Numbered from the stretch's first letter, positions 7,283 through 13,671 are shown. The stretch is DNA of 14,744 nt from Candidatus Aenigmatarchaeota archaeon (GCA_015523085.1 WALA01000065.1:1-14744), one strand, 5' to 3'. Notes: a model not told the origin generated them from the sequence alone. A program made the numbers and translations.

Positions 7283-7936
7283 TTAAATGTCATTAATTAT
7301 CTTTACGACATCGCTTGGCTTTCGTGCAATGTATATGCCATTCTTTTGTTCTATTTTGTATTCGTCTGAATGTCCACCGTCCGCATCTTCGGACCATTTT
7401 GAAAGTATTCCGACAAATCCGGCGTCTTTTGCGCCTTCCACATTTTTCGCATCGTCATCGACAAAAAAGATATTGCCAGCACCCGCACGTTCTTTTGCAA
7501 TTTCGTATATCTTCTCTTCCGGCTTCCTGGTACCAACATCGCCGGAGATTATCACGAGATTTTCGTCGAAAAATTTTTCAAGCGATTCTATCTTCTTTCT
7601 TTGAACGCCCGAGTCACCGTTTGATATTATACCGAGCTTTATTTCATCCGACTTGTAGAGCTCGGAAAGCATTTCAGAGACGCCAGCGTAAACGTCGATA
7701 AAATTTTTTATTTCATTTTTCTCGAAGAATTCCTTCGCGGCATTGTTGTAAGCTTCCTGAACTTCGTTCATATCGATTCTGTATTTTTCAGAAATCGCCT
7801 TGACAAATTTCACGCCCTCTTTTAAACTCCCGTAAGGGCGTCTGAGCTTTACAAGAGCGTTCTTTCTAATTTCTTCATAGGCCTTTTCGTTCGCGCGAAG
7901 CAGCGTTTGGTCGATGTCAAAATAAACTATTTTCAT
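7283..7936 (-). CDS. HAD-superfamily hydrolase (phosphatase-like, subfamily IA type)
   Basis: A 217-residue protein with all four haloacid dehalogenase motifs. Motif I is YFDIDQTLL, with nucleophile D7 and acid/base D9. Motif II is IISNGDS (S105). Motif III is the lysine in TRKPEEKIYEIA (K138). Motif IV is FFVDDDAKNVEGAKDAG (D160-D162). A helical cap (about 15-85) sits between motifs I and II, as in subfamily I enzymes such as phosphoglycolate phosphatase and related small-metabolite phosphatases. The substrate cannot be read from the sequence. The motif I loop has Gln where Gly is usual (DxDGT). GGTGAT lies nine bases before the ATG. The gene sits between the por operon and tmk on the same strand. 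Confidence 0.85.
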   Translation of the reverse strand: MKIVYFDIDQTLLRANEKAYEEIRKNALVKLRRPYGSLKEGVKFVKAISEKYRIDMNEVQEAYNNAAKEFFEKNEIKNFIDVYAGVSEMLSELYKSDEIKLGIISNGDSGVQRKKIESLEKFFDENLVIISGDVGTRKPEEKIYEIAKERAGAGNIFFVDDDAKNVEGAKDAGFVGILSKWSEDADGGHSDEYKIEQKNGIYIARKPSDVVKIINDI

Positions 7937-7950
7937 GTTAAATTTATCAC

Positions 7951-7967
7951 CAAAAAAGAATAAAAAG
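7951..7967 (-). terminator. T-tract terminator after porB
   Basis: On the minus strand, the gap after the porB stop reads CTTTTTATTCTTTTTTG, two T-tracts of five and six. Archaeal RNA polymerase commonly terminates at such runs. The tract ends directly before the GGTGAT ribosome binding site of the HAD gene, so any HAD transcript that begins upstream must cross it. Inferred from composition. Confidence 0.5.
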
Positions 7968-7977
7968 ATTTATGGAG

Positions 7978-7986
7978 CTATATTTT
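7978..7986 (-). promoter_or_regulatory. Possible TATA box of the HAD gene
   Basis: On the minus strand this reads AAAATATAG and overlaps the porB stop codon. Its centre is about 46 nt before the HAD ATG, which would give a leader of about 20 nt containing the GGTGAT site. The call is weak and rests on spacing only. Confidence 0.3.
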
Positions 7987-8862
7987 AACCCCCTCGAGTC
8001 CCTCGTACATGCTCCAATCCTCCTTGACACGCTCCTGAATCTTGTTTATCTCCTCGTCCGTGAGATGCTTGAACCGCCTCTGAAGCATCAGGTAATCGCG
8101 CACGGGCTTGAACTCCTTTGGTTTGTATGTTATCCTGAATTTTCCGTGGTCAATTTCAAATAGAACCCAAAGGCCCGTCTCGACGGAAAGCTTCGCAACG
8201 TCGACAGTGAGCGACGAGTCGAACTTCCACCCCGTGGGGCACGGATTCAAAACGTGTATGAATTTCGGCCCTTCTATTTCAGCCGCGCGCTGCACCTTCC
8301 TTTTGAAGTCGGGAAGATGGGATATTGAAGCTGTCGCGACGTACTTAGCTCCTTGGGCAGCCATCATAAGAGCCAACGGTTTCTTGAACGTCTTGTTCCC
8401 CCGGATCTTCTTGCCAACAGGTGATGTCGTCGTCCACGCACCAAACGGCGTTGCGCTGCTCCTTTGTATGCCCGTGTTTGCGTACGACTCGTTGTCGTAA
8501 ACGACGTAAAGAACGTTGTGCCCCCTATCGACCATACCGGAGAGCGCTTGAAGCCCTATGTCAAACGTCCCACCATCGCCGGCGAAAGCGACAACGTTTA
8601 CCTTGTTTCCAAGCTTCTTTTGTGCCGCCTCTATGCCGGACGCAATTGCAGCCGTGTTCTCAAACGCGGAGTGCATCGCAGGAACTCCCCAGGCATTGTA
8701 CGGATACTGGGACGATATTATTTCCAAACACGAAGTCCCAAAAGCGACTATCGTGTTCTTGCCGAGCGTGTTCAGCACGGTGCGCACTATGATTGGTATT
8801 GGGCATCCAGCACATGCGGTGTGCCCTGGTTTGAAAAGCAGTTTTTCATATCTTTCATTCAT
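7978..8862 (-). CDS. porB: Pyruvate (2-oxoacid):ferredoxin oxidoreductase, beta subunit
   Basis: The beta subunit holds the thiamine diphosphate and the catalytic-site [4Fe-4S] cluster. From the ATG at 8862 it has 294 residues. Cluster cysteines are in PGHTACAGCP (C17, C20), GTSCLE (C45) and NPCPTGW (C208). The TPP-binding motif begins at GDGG (95-98) and ends with YDNESYANTG (N124). The start is uncertain among GTG 8892, ATG 8868 (sharing a base with the porA stop) and ATG 8862. I prefer 8862 because GTGAT then sits four bases upstream, the same arrangement as at porD and porA. The gene is last in porGDAB and is followed by a T-tract. Pyruvate is the most likely substrate; another 2-oxoacid such as 2-oxoisovalerate cannot be excluded. 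Confidence 0.95.
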   Translation of the reverse strand: MNERYEKLLFKPGHTACAGCPIPIIVRTVLNTLGKNTIVAFGTSCLEIISSQYPYNAWGVPAMHSAFENTAAIASGIEAAQKKLGNKVNVVAFAGDGGTFDIGLQALSGMVDRGHNVLYVVYDNESYANTGIQRSSATPFGAWTTTSPVGKKIRGNKTFKKPLALMMAAQGAKYVATASISHLPDFKRKVQRAAEIEGPKFIHVLNPCPTGWKFDSSLTVDVAKLSVETGLWVLFEIDHGKFRITYKPKEFKPVRDYLMLQRRFKHLTDEEINKIQERVKEDWSMYEGLEGVKI

Positions 8863-8867
8863 ATGCA

Positions 8868-10004
8868 TCACTTCAATTTTGACCCTATCCACTCAAATCC
8901 GGATTTCTTCTCGCGTATTTTATCAAACATGTGAGACACGTCATTTAGTGTCACGTCACGTCCGCTGAGACCGCCAACAAAACTCATCACGGGCGTTTTC
9001 ACAACGGATCTGACTTCGTGCGCCAAAGGACCGCCGAGACCGAGCGATATGACCTTTTCAAAAACTCCAACGGACTCAAGCCCTTCTGTGAGTTCAATGA
9101 GCTCCTCGCGCGGAAACGGCCTGAATGAGCGTATCTTGATTATGCCGACGTCGTCAACTCCTTGATCGATGAAATGCTTGAACGTCCCGACTATCGAGCC
9201 CATTGTGATTATGGCGTGCTTTGCCCCGTCAAGGTTGTACGTCTCGACGAGCCCGTCGCCGTGGTCACGCCCAAACTTCTCCTTGAACTCGGCTGTGGCC
9301 GACTTGATGACGTCCTTCGCCGCCATCATCGCGTTCCACTGTTCTTCTTTGAACTCCTGGAAGTTGTCTGGCGTTGCGTATTCACCTATCGTGTGAACAT
9401 CGTTGACATCGAGCTTCACGATTGGGTCGTACTCACCAACAAAGTCCTTGACGTCTTTCATGTCGGGCATGTCTATGGGCTCGTAAACGTGCGAAAGTAT
9501 GAACCCGTCAATGTTTATCATAACTGGAAGGAGGACGTTGTGGTTTTCCGCTATCCTGTACGCCATTATCGTCGTGTCCACAGCATCCTGACCGTTTTCA
9601 GCGTAAAATTGCAACCACCCATTGTCTCTTTCGGGGAACGAGTCTGACCAGTCGTTCCAAATCGTGAGCGGCGCGCTCAACGTTCTGTTGGCAACGTGTA
9701 TGACAACCGGCAAGCGCTCACCCGCGACGACGGAAAGGACTTCGTGCATAAATGCGAGTCCCTGGGAAGCTGTAGCCGTGTAGGCGCGGACACCGCACGC
9801 CTGAGCTCCCATTGTCGCGCTCATGGCAGAGTGCTCCGACTCAACGTTCAAGTACTCCGCATCGAGTTCGCCGTTTGCAACGAGCTCCGACAAGCGTTCC
9901 ACGATGTGCGTCTGAGGCGTTATCGGATACGCCGCTATGACTTTCGGTCCGACTTTTGAAACGACTTCAGCAATTGCATGCGAAATTTCAACTACCTTTT
10001 TCAT
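8868..10004 (-). CDS. porA: Pyruvate (2-oxoacid):ferredoxin oxidoreductase, alpha subunit
   Basis: The alpha subunit binds the 2-oxoacid and part of the thiamine diphosphate. In this complex pyruvate and CoA become acetyl-CoA and CO2 while ferredoxin is reduced. The 378-residue protein shows AAYPITPQTHIVE (24-36), the classic PFOR domain I motif, then 'YLNVESEHSAMSATMGAQACG' with the TPP-activating glutamate region, 'TATASQGLAFMHE' (76-88), 'VIHVANRTLSAPLTIWNDW' and the domain II stretch 'GIIKIRSFRPFPREEL'. The ATG overlaps the porD stop by two bases (ATGA-type junction), with GTGAT three bases upstream. The complete motifs indicate an active enzyme. Confidence 0.96.
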   Translation of the reverse strand: MKKVVEISHAIAEVVSKVGPKVIAAYPITPQTHIVERLSELVANGELDAEYLNVESEHSAMSATMGAQACGVRAYTATASQGLAFMHEVLSVVAGERLPVVIHVANRTLSAPLTIWNDWSDSFPERDNGWLQFYAENGQDAVDTTIMAYRIAENHNVLLPVMINIDGFILSHVYEPIDMPDMKDVKDFVGEYDPIVKLDVNDVHTIGEYATPDNFQEFKEEQWNAMMAAKDVIKSATAEFKEKFGRDHGDGLVETYNLDGAKHAIITMGSIVGTFKHFIDQGVDDVGIIKIRSFRPFPREELIELTEGLESVGVFEKVISLGLGGPLAHEVRSVVKTPVMSFVGGLSGRDVTLNDVSHMFDKIREKKSGFEWIGSKLK

Positions 10005-10294
10005 TCTATCACTTTCTTTATTGCTTTAAACGGACATACGTTCATGCAAATAAGGCATCCCTTACAGTAATCATAATCTATGACCGCGCGCCTCTTTCCA
10101 TCAACCTCCTTTATCTCTATCGCGTTTTCGGGGCAGTACGTCGCGCAAATACCGCAACCTGTGCATTTGTCCGTCACGATTGGTTTGAACGTGCGCCACG
10201 AGCCCGTCTTGTTCAAAAGGCTCGTTCCGGGTATCATGAACCCGCCCGCATTAGGGACTTTCTTTTCAACTTCTTTTTTCAGATCGTCTTCCAT
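10001..10294 (-). CDS. porD: Pyruvate:ferredoxin oxidoreductase, delta subunit (2x[4Fe-4S] ferredoxin)
   Basis: A 97-residue ferredoxin-like subunit that passes electrons from the catalytic cluster to soluble ferredoxin. Two complete [4Fe-4S] motifs are present: C44-x2-C47-x2-C50-x3-C54 (CTGCGICATYCP) and C77-x2-C80-x2-C83-x3-C87 (CKGCLICMNVCP). The N-terminal part with 'GTSLLNKTGSWRTFKPIV' matches PorD/VorD proteins. I use the ATG at 10294, four bases after the porG stop, because GTGAT is just upstream. An ATG at 10315 would add seven residues and overlap porG. Confidence 0.95.
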   Translation of the reverse strand: MEDDLKKEVEKKVPNAGGFMIPGTSLLNKTGSWRTFKPIVTDKCTGCGICATYCPENAIEIKEVDGKRRAVIDYDYCKGCLICMNVCPFKAIKKVIE

Positions 10295-10298
10295 ATCA

Positions 10299-10841
10299 TC
10301 ACTTCGCCATCTCATAAACGGTTTTCACGAGATTCACGTTCTTTTCCTTCAAGTCGCCGGAAAACTTCTCGTCCGTGGCAGCGATTATGCTGTCGAGCGA
10401 GACAAGGCCGGTGACTTTTGCGAACGCTCCGAGAATTCCCGTATTAACTATGTTTGCTCCGAGTATTTCAACCGCCTTTGATGTCACATCAACGCTGTGG
10501 ACATCGAAGCCGTCGAGCCCATACTGCTTTGTGAGCTCTTCTGGGGGCTTTGATGAATTTATTATAATTGTCCCGCCCTTTTTAAGGCCTTTCGTTATGC
10601 CGATTTCGAGCAACGATTCGTTGAGAACTACGAGTATGTCCGGCTCGTATATCTGCGTTCGGAGGTTTATGAACTTGTCGTCTATACGGCAGTACGCTTC
10701 AACCGGAGCTCCCCGTCGCTCCGGGCCGAACTTTGGAAACGCTTGGCTGTATTTGCCGTCTTTGAAAGCGGCAACTGCGAGTATCTCAACTGCCGTCACA
10801 GAACCTTGGCCTCCGCGACCGTGAAAACGAATTTCCTTCAT
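10299..10841 (-). CDS. porG: Pyruvate:ferredoxin oxidoreductase, gamma subunit
   Basis: The gamma subunit (180 residues) is the domain III equivalent of one-chain PFORs. It opens with MKEIRFHGRGGQGSVTAVEI, where GRGGQG (8-13) is the family hallmark, and continues with 'FPKFGPERRGAPVEAYCRI' (35-53) and 'EPDILVVLNESLL'. The ATG at 10841 is chosen over a longer frame from 10886 because a strong GGAGGT Shine-Dalgarno site (10849-10854) lies seven bases upstream. It is the first gene of porG-D-A-B and is preceded by a leader with several inverted repeats, so regulation may act there. No TATA box sits close to the start, which implies a leader of roughly 80-90 nt. Confidence 0.95.
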   Translation of the reverse strand: MKEIRFHGRGGQGSVTAVEILAVAAFKDGKYSQAFPKFGPERRGAPVEAYCRIDDKFINLRTQIYEPDILVVLNESLLEIGITKGLKKGGTIIINSSKPPEELTKQYGLDGFDVHSVDVTSKAVEILGANIVNTGILGAFAKVTGLVSLDSIIAATDEKFSGDLKEKNVNLVKTVYEMAK

Positions 10842-10869
10842 AGTCGAAACCTCCTTAAATCCAACAGCG

Positions 10870-10947
10870 GGTTTCCAAATCAGCAAACCAGCAATCTCAT
10901 ATCACATCTTGGCTTGTTGATTCGCAACCATTTTCGGTTTTTGAATC
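10870..10947 (-). promoter_or_regulatory. Structured por leader: three overlapping inverted repeats
   Basis: Upstream of porG lie three inverted repeats. (a) Arms 10919-10929 and 10936-10947 (GATTCGCAACC / GGTTTTTGAATC), interrupted. (b) AATCAGCAAACC (10878-10889) and GGCTTGTTGATT (10911-10922), pairing at 11 of 12 positions if G-U is allowed. (c) GGTTT (10870-10874) and AAACC (10885-10889). Arms of a/b and b/c share bases, so these hairpins exclude one another. The layout resembles a switch or attenuator, or DNA operators if transcription starts within it. The repeats are seen; the role is inferred. Confidence 0.4.
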
Positions 10948-10950
10948 AGA

Positions 10951-10960
10951 GATAAATTCA
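10951..10960 (-). promoter_or_regulatory. Possible TATA box of the por operon
   Basis: On the minus strand this reads TGAATTTATC, the best AT-rich candidate upstream of porG. It would place the start near 10928 and leave a leader of about 85 nt with a good Shine-Dalgarno site at its end. Weak call. Confidence 0.25.
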
Positions 10961-10977
10961 ATCGATAACAAATTCCC

Positions 10978-11003
10978 CAATATGTTTGTTTATAGACATA
11001 TTG
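10978..11003. repeat. Perfect inverted repeat in the por / coiled-coil intergenic region
   Basis: CAATATGT (10978-10985) and ACATATTG (10996-11003) are perfect 8-bp arms around a 10-base AT-rich centre. The site lies between the divergent porG and coiled-coil genes. It is about 45-70 bp upstream of the predicted start of the latter and about 50-75 bp upstream of the candidate por start, so it could bind a dimeric regulator for either gene. Confidence 0.45.
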
Positions 11004-11043
11004 CCTCCAACGTTTAAATATTTATCACGGCGCTTCGCAAAAC

Positions 11044-11053
11044 AATTTAAATT
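11044..11053 (+). promoter_or_regulatory. TATA-like box of the coiled-coil gene
   Basis: AATTTAAATT is centred about 24-25 nt before the ATG at 11073, consistent with a leaderless transcript. A second AT-rich block (TTTAAATATTTAT) lies at 11013-11025. No Shine-Dalgarno site precedes the ATG. Confidence 0.45.
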
Positions 11054-11072
11054 AGCTCGCACAAATAAATTC

Positions 11073-12479
11073 ATGGACGATGATATTCAAAAGGAATTCG
11101 TCGATATACGCACGGATATCGACGAGCGCTTCTCAAAGGTGAAAAAGGAAATTGATGAGCTCAGAAAAGAGTTCAGCATGGAGCAGATAAACGAGCGCAT
11201 GAATGAGCTCGAGGACTTGCAGATGCTCCTCCAGGCCGAGATGATTGAGCTCAGCAACATAGTGACGGGGCAGACCACCCCGTTGTTCTCAAAGGACATA
11301 GAACGCCGACTTTCGACGGTCGAAGACATACTCTCTCGCATGCTAAACGATTTGCCAAGTGCGGACAATACGCCGATAAGCAAAATAGAAGAGAGGTTCA
11401 AGAAGTACGACGAGATTCTCTCAAAGCTCCGCGATTCAATCCCAACCGAGGACTTGAGGTCGCGAATTCTTCAAGACGTTGAAGAGAAGCTCAAGGAAAT
11501 AAGAAACGTATACGACGAGAAATTCGACGCCCTCCGAATGGCGATAGAGAACGGAAAAGGTGCGCAGCCGCCGTATGATATTGAAGAGATCAAGAAAAAG
11601 CTATCAGAGCTTGAAAAGAAGTTCGAGAGTGAACCCATCGGAGTGGGCACGGATGAATTGAACGATTTGAAGGAGCGCGTCGCAGAGCTCGAAAAGAAGT
11701 TGGAAAGCGCATCAGACGAATCGAACGTTGCCGAGCTCGGTGAGCTCAAGAAATCCATTGACAGCGCACTTAACCGGCTCAGTGAAGACGAGCGCTCGCT
11801 GAACGAGCTGAGCTCAAAAGTCACAAACCACGACGATTTTATCAATGAAATGAGAAAGAATATCGAAGAGCTGAGAAAGACATCGAACGGAATCTCCGAA
11901 AACGATCTCGCCGAAGTCAAGAAGCAAATTGACGAGATGAACAAAAAGATTGAAGATGTGTCATCGTATGGGAGCTCGGTAAGCGAAATCAGGGACGAGC
12001 TCGAGAAATTGAAAAAATCCATAAACGACGCGAACTTAAACGAATCCATAGAAAGCATAAAGAAAAGCATAGAGCTCCTGTCGAAGAACGTATCCGAGAT
12101 CGAGAAGTACAAAGGAAAGCTCGCAGTCATCGACAAGTTGAGCAAAAAGATGAACGACATTGAAAAGTCAAAAGTCGATGAAGCACGCGTCCGAGGCCTC
12201 GTCGAAAAGTACGTAATGGAGAATCTCGACAAGTTCGCGAAAGTCGTCGACTCGAAGTTCCCGGAGCTCGTGAGCAAGAAGGACCTTGAAACGATAAACG
12301 CCCGCCTCAAAATGCTCTTCTCAGAAATTGAGTCAATAAGAAGAAAGATTGATACAGAACCTGTTCAGACTCGTGTGGATACTCATAAAGAAGAAAATTA
12401 TCACGAAATTTTGAAGAAAAAAGAAATGGAAGTCGCCACGAAAAAGGTTCGCGACTCCGGCCCAATAGTCATAGAGTGA
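11073..12479 (+). CDS. Long coiled-coil protein of unknown function
   Basis: I do not recognise a family. The 468-residue product is almost wholly charged, heptad-rich helix, with no signal peptide, no membrane segment and no Cys or Trp visible. Coiled-coil blocks cover about 1-60, 75-155, 168-188, 196-215, 220-272, 275-297 and 302-365. They are broken by short polar or Gly/Pro linkers (TGQTTP 65-70, NGKGAQPPYD 160-169, ESEPIGVGTD 185-194, YGSSVS 299-304). A last helical part (about 367-425) is followed by a polar tail ending in GPIVIE. The repeated 'ELKK-I' and 'LSELEKKF' spacing suits an extended rod or scaffold. It lacks ATPase heads and a hinge, so it is not an SMC/Rad50. I start at ATG 11073, which has a TATA box 25 nt upstream; an in-frame TTG at 10986 would put 29 codons inside the promoter. 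It diverges from porG, and its stop abuts the L15e stop. Confidence 0.8.
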   Translation: MDDDIQKEFVDIRTDIDERFSKVKKEIDELRKEFSMEQINERMNELEDLQMLLQAEMIELSNIVTGQTTPLFSKDIERRLSTVEDILSRMLNDLPSADNTPISKIEERFKKYDEILSKLRDSIPTEDLRSRILQDVEEKLKEIRNVYDEKFDALRMAIENGKGAQPPYDIEEIKKKLSELEKKFESEPIGVGTDELNDLKERVAELEKKLESASDESNVAELGELKKSIDSALNRLSEDERSLNELSSKVTNHDDFINEMRKNIEELRKTSNGISENDLAEVKKQIDEMNKKIEDVSSYGSSVSEIRDELEKLKKSINDANLNESIESIKKSIELLSKNVSEIEKYKGKLAVIDKLSKKMNDIEKSKVDEARVRGLVEKYVMENLDKFAKVVDSKFPELVSKKDLETINARLKMLFSEIESIRRKIDTEPVQTRVDTHKEENYHEILKKKEMEVATKKVRDSGPIVIE

Positions 12480-12986
12480 TCAAAGGCCACGCGCCTTCTT
12501 TCCGGCAGATGTCCTTCCTCGCAGAGCTCGTTTCTTGTCCTTCGCTATCCACGAAATTTTCTTGTCTGATTTCACCCTTGGATGGTTCGGGTCAACAAGA
12601 ATGACCTCGTACCACTTGTTCTGTCCGTCCTCACCAACGTAGTAGCTGTTGAGAACTTCGAGGTTTGGAAACTTCTTCTGAGCGCGCTCTTCGGCTATGA
12701 GCTGCCAGCCCTTCTTTGGCGTGAACTTGTTGGCACCCATTCTTTTCGGCTTTCTCGTCTTTCTCACGCGTGGCTTCTGGCGTCCGCCCTTTCTGACCTT
12801 AACGCGTGCAATGACGTATCCCTGCTTTGCCTTGTAGCCGAGTCGGCGAGCTCTGTCAACATTAGTCGGGTGCTCCACGCGCACCACGGTTTCTTCGCGC
12901 CTCCATTGAATGAGCCTATCACGATAAGACGGCTGTTCCTTCGGGCGTTTCCACAAGCTCGAGATGAATTGATAAAAGCTTTTCAT
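12480..12986 (-). CDS. rpl15e: Large-subunit ribosomal protein L15e (eL15)
   Basis: An archaeal/eukaryotic-type 50S protein of 168 residues. It opens with [15 protein letters not shown] and continues '[20 protein letters not shown]' and '[20 protein letters not shown]', then a very basic loop '[20 protein letters not shown]'. Later come '[20 protein letters not shown]' and '[16 protein letters not shown]'. It ends at '[10 protein letters not shown]', where most homologues continue for roughly 20 more residues, so the C-terminal extension is missing. The ATG at 12986 is set by GGTGAT three bases upstream; a longer frame from 13013 is ignored. Its stop codon touches the stop of the coiled-coil gene, the two forming TGATCA. 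It shares a short AT-rich promoter region with the divergent membrane-protein gene. Confidence 0.95.
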   Translation of the reverse strand: MKSFYQFISSLWKRPKEQPSYRDRLIQWRREETVVRVEHPTNVDRARRLGYKAKQGYVIARVKVRKGGRQKPRVRKTRKPKRMGANKFTPKKGWQLIAEERAQKKFPNLEVLNSYYVGEDGQNKWYEVILVDPNHPRVKSDKKISWIAKDKKRALRGRTSAGKKARGL

Positions 12987-13026
12987 AGTATCACCTTTTT
13001 TGACTTTTAACATTTTAACAGTAAAG

Positions 13027-13040
13027 TATTTAAAATATTT
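13027..13040. promoter_or_regulatory. Shared AT-rich promoter between rpl15e and the small membrane-protein gene
   Basis: TATTTAAAATATTT is nearly self-complementary and lies in the 81-bp gap between two divergent genes. Its centre is about 35 nt from the ATG of the membrane protein and about 47 nt from the rpl15e ATG, leaving room for short leaders that carry the GGTGAT sites of both genes. It resembles the shared TATA element between nreA and smc. Inferred. Confidence 0.45.
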
Positions 13041-13067
13041 GAGTAGTAAATTTATTAAGGTGATGAG

Positions 13068-13349
13068 ATGAACTCAGTAGTGAAAATGCTTATTGGACTT
13101 TTGGTTGCCATTCTCGGCGTATATTGGTACGTTGTTGGCAGCATATTCGGCTGGCGCCCAGCTGGATTGACGCCGGCACAGACACTCGGCATCGTGTTTG
13201 TCGGGACATTCGGCGCGTTTCTTGTGATGTTCGGCCTCTTGGTGGCGTGGATTGAATACGAGGACATAAAGTGGGAAATGAAAGAAAAACAGATGGCAAA
13301 GGAAGCTGCTGCCAAGAAAAAGAAGAAACGCAAAAAGAAAAGAAAGTAA
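13068..13349 (+). CDS. Small two-helix membrane protein with a lysine-rich cytoplasmic tail
   Basis: I do not recognise the family. The 93 residues contain two hydrophobic segments (about 5-26, '[20 protein letters not shown]', and about 40-62, '[20 protein letters not shown]'). They are joined by a short loop with '[11 protein letters not shown]' and followed by a charged helix ([21 protein letters not shown]). The protein ends in a run of about 15 residues that are nearly all Lys/Arg from residue 79. The positive-inside rule puts both ends in the cytoplasm. Such a tail could bind nucleic acid, ribosomes or acidic lipid; this is speculation. GGTGAT lies three bases before the ATG. Divergent from rpl15e and followed by T-tracts, then by the SRP RNA gene on the other strand, so it sits among translation and protein-targeting genes. 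Confidence 0.8.
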   Translation: MNSVVKMLIGLLVAILGVYWYVVGSIFGWRPAGLTPAQTLGIVFVGTFGAFLVMFGLLVAWIEYEDIKWEMKEKQMAKEAAAKKKKKRKKKRK

Positions 13350-13350
13350 A

Positions 13351-13380
13351 TTTCTTTTTCTTCTTTTAATTATATTTTTT
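13351..13380 (+). terminator. T-rich terminator after the small membrane-protein gene
   Basis: Directly after the stop codon, T-tracts of 3, 5, 4 and 6 follow (TTTCTTTTTCTTCTTTTAAT, then TATATTTTTT). There is no hairpin, as is usual for archaeal intrinsic termination. It also separates this gene from the SRP RNA gene, which is read toward it. Confidence 0.6.
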
Positions 13381-13383
13381 AAA

Positions 13384-13651
13384 TGGAGACGCGCCCTTGG
13401 TCGATACGCTTCATCCAGCCGATTAGCCCAATTCTTCACTCCTCTCAGTTTCCGATGAGCACCGAAATCACAGCTTATGGCTGCTTCCTTCCGGACCTGA
13501 CCAGTTTCACTGCGAAAACGGTCCCACCGGGCTGAGCATCATCGCTACGAATTGGATCGACTGGACTACGCGCACCTTCCTCGGGCTTCGGCCCCGCCAT
13601 AAGGACGGTTTGCGGTTACAGGTCACGCCCAACGGCCCGGCCTAGTCTCCA
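13384..13651 (-). ncRNA. ffs: Signal recognition particle 7S RNA
   Basis: This is the RNA scaffold of the SRP, which targets nascent membrane and secreted proteins. On the minus strand the conserved helix 8 tip (SRP54 site, 13479-13502) carries GGTCAGG, CCGGAAGG with a GGAA tetraloop, and AGCAGCC. The ends pair through TGGAGAC / GTCTCCA (13645-13651 with 13384-13390), the helix 1 typical of archaeal SRP RNAs. Long-range helix 5 pairing is visible: UCCAG, CGAU and CCAAUUC in the 5' half face GAAUUGG, AUCG and CUGGA in the 3' half. A hairpin at 13504-13519 with a GCAG (GNAR) tetraloop fits helix 6, the SRP19 site. A TATA-like CTTTTAAAC is centred about 25 nt before 13651. Ends are estimated from helix 1 and may be off by a few bases. 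At about 268 nt it is slightly short for an archaeal SRP RNA. Confidence 0.93.
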
Positions 13652-13671
13652 GTTTAATATTTGCAAGAAAT

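Noticed and set aside
9162..9647. 161-codon plus-strand frame antisense to porA
   Set aside because: porA is complete and certain on the other strand; this frame has no family features or ribosome binding site.
10986..11072. TTG-start extension of the coiled-coil protein
   Set aside because: It starts inside an inverted repeat and covers two TATA-like boxes; the ATG at 11073 has a TATA box at about -25.
11471..12310. 279-codon antisense frame within the coiled-coil gene
   Set aside because: A serine/phenylalanine-rich mirror of the coiled-coil codons, with no recognisable domain or start signal.
13074..13439. 121-codon minus-strand frame overlapping the SRP RNA 3' part and the membrane-protein gene
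   Set aside because: Its first part is SRP RNA sequence and the rest mirrors the membrane-protein gene; both overlapping features are well supported.
13384..13651. RNase P RNA as an alternative for the structured RNA
   Set aside because: The helix 8 motif with the GGAA tetraloop and AGCAGCC is specific for SRP RNA, and the ends pair as helix 1.
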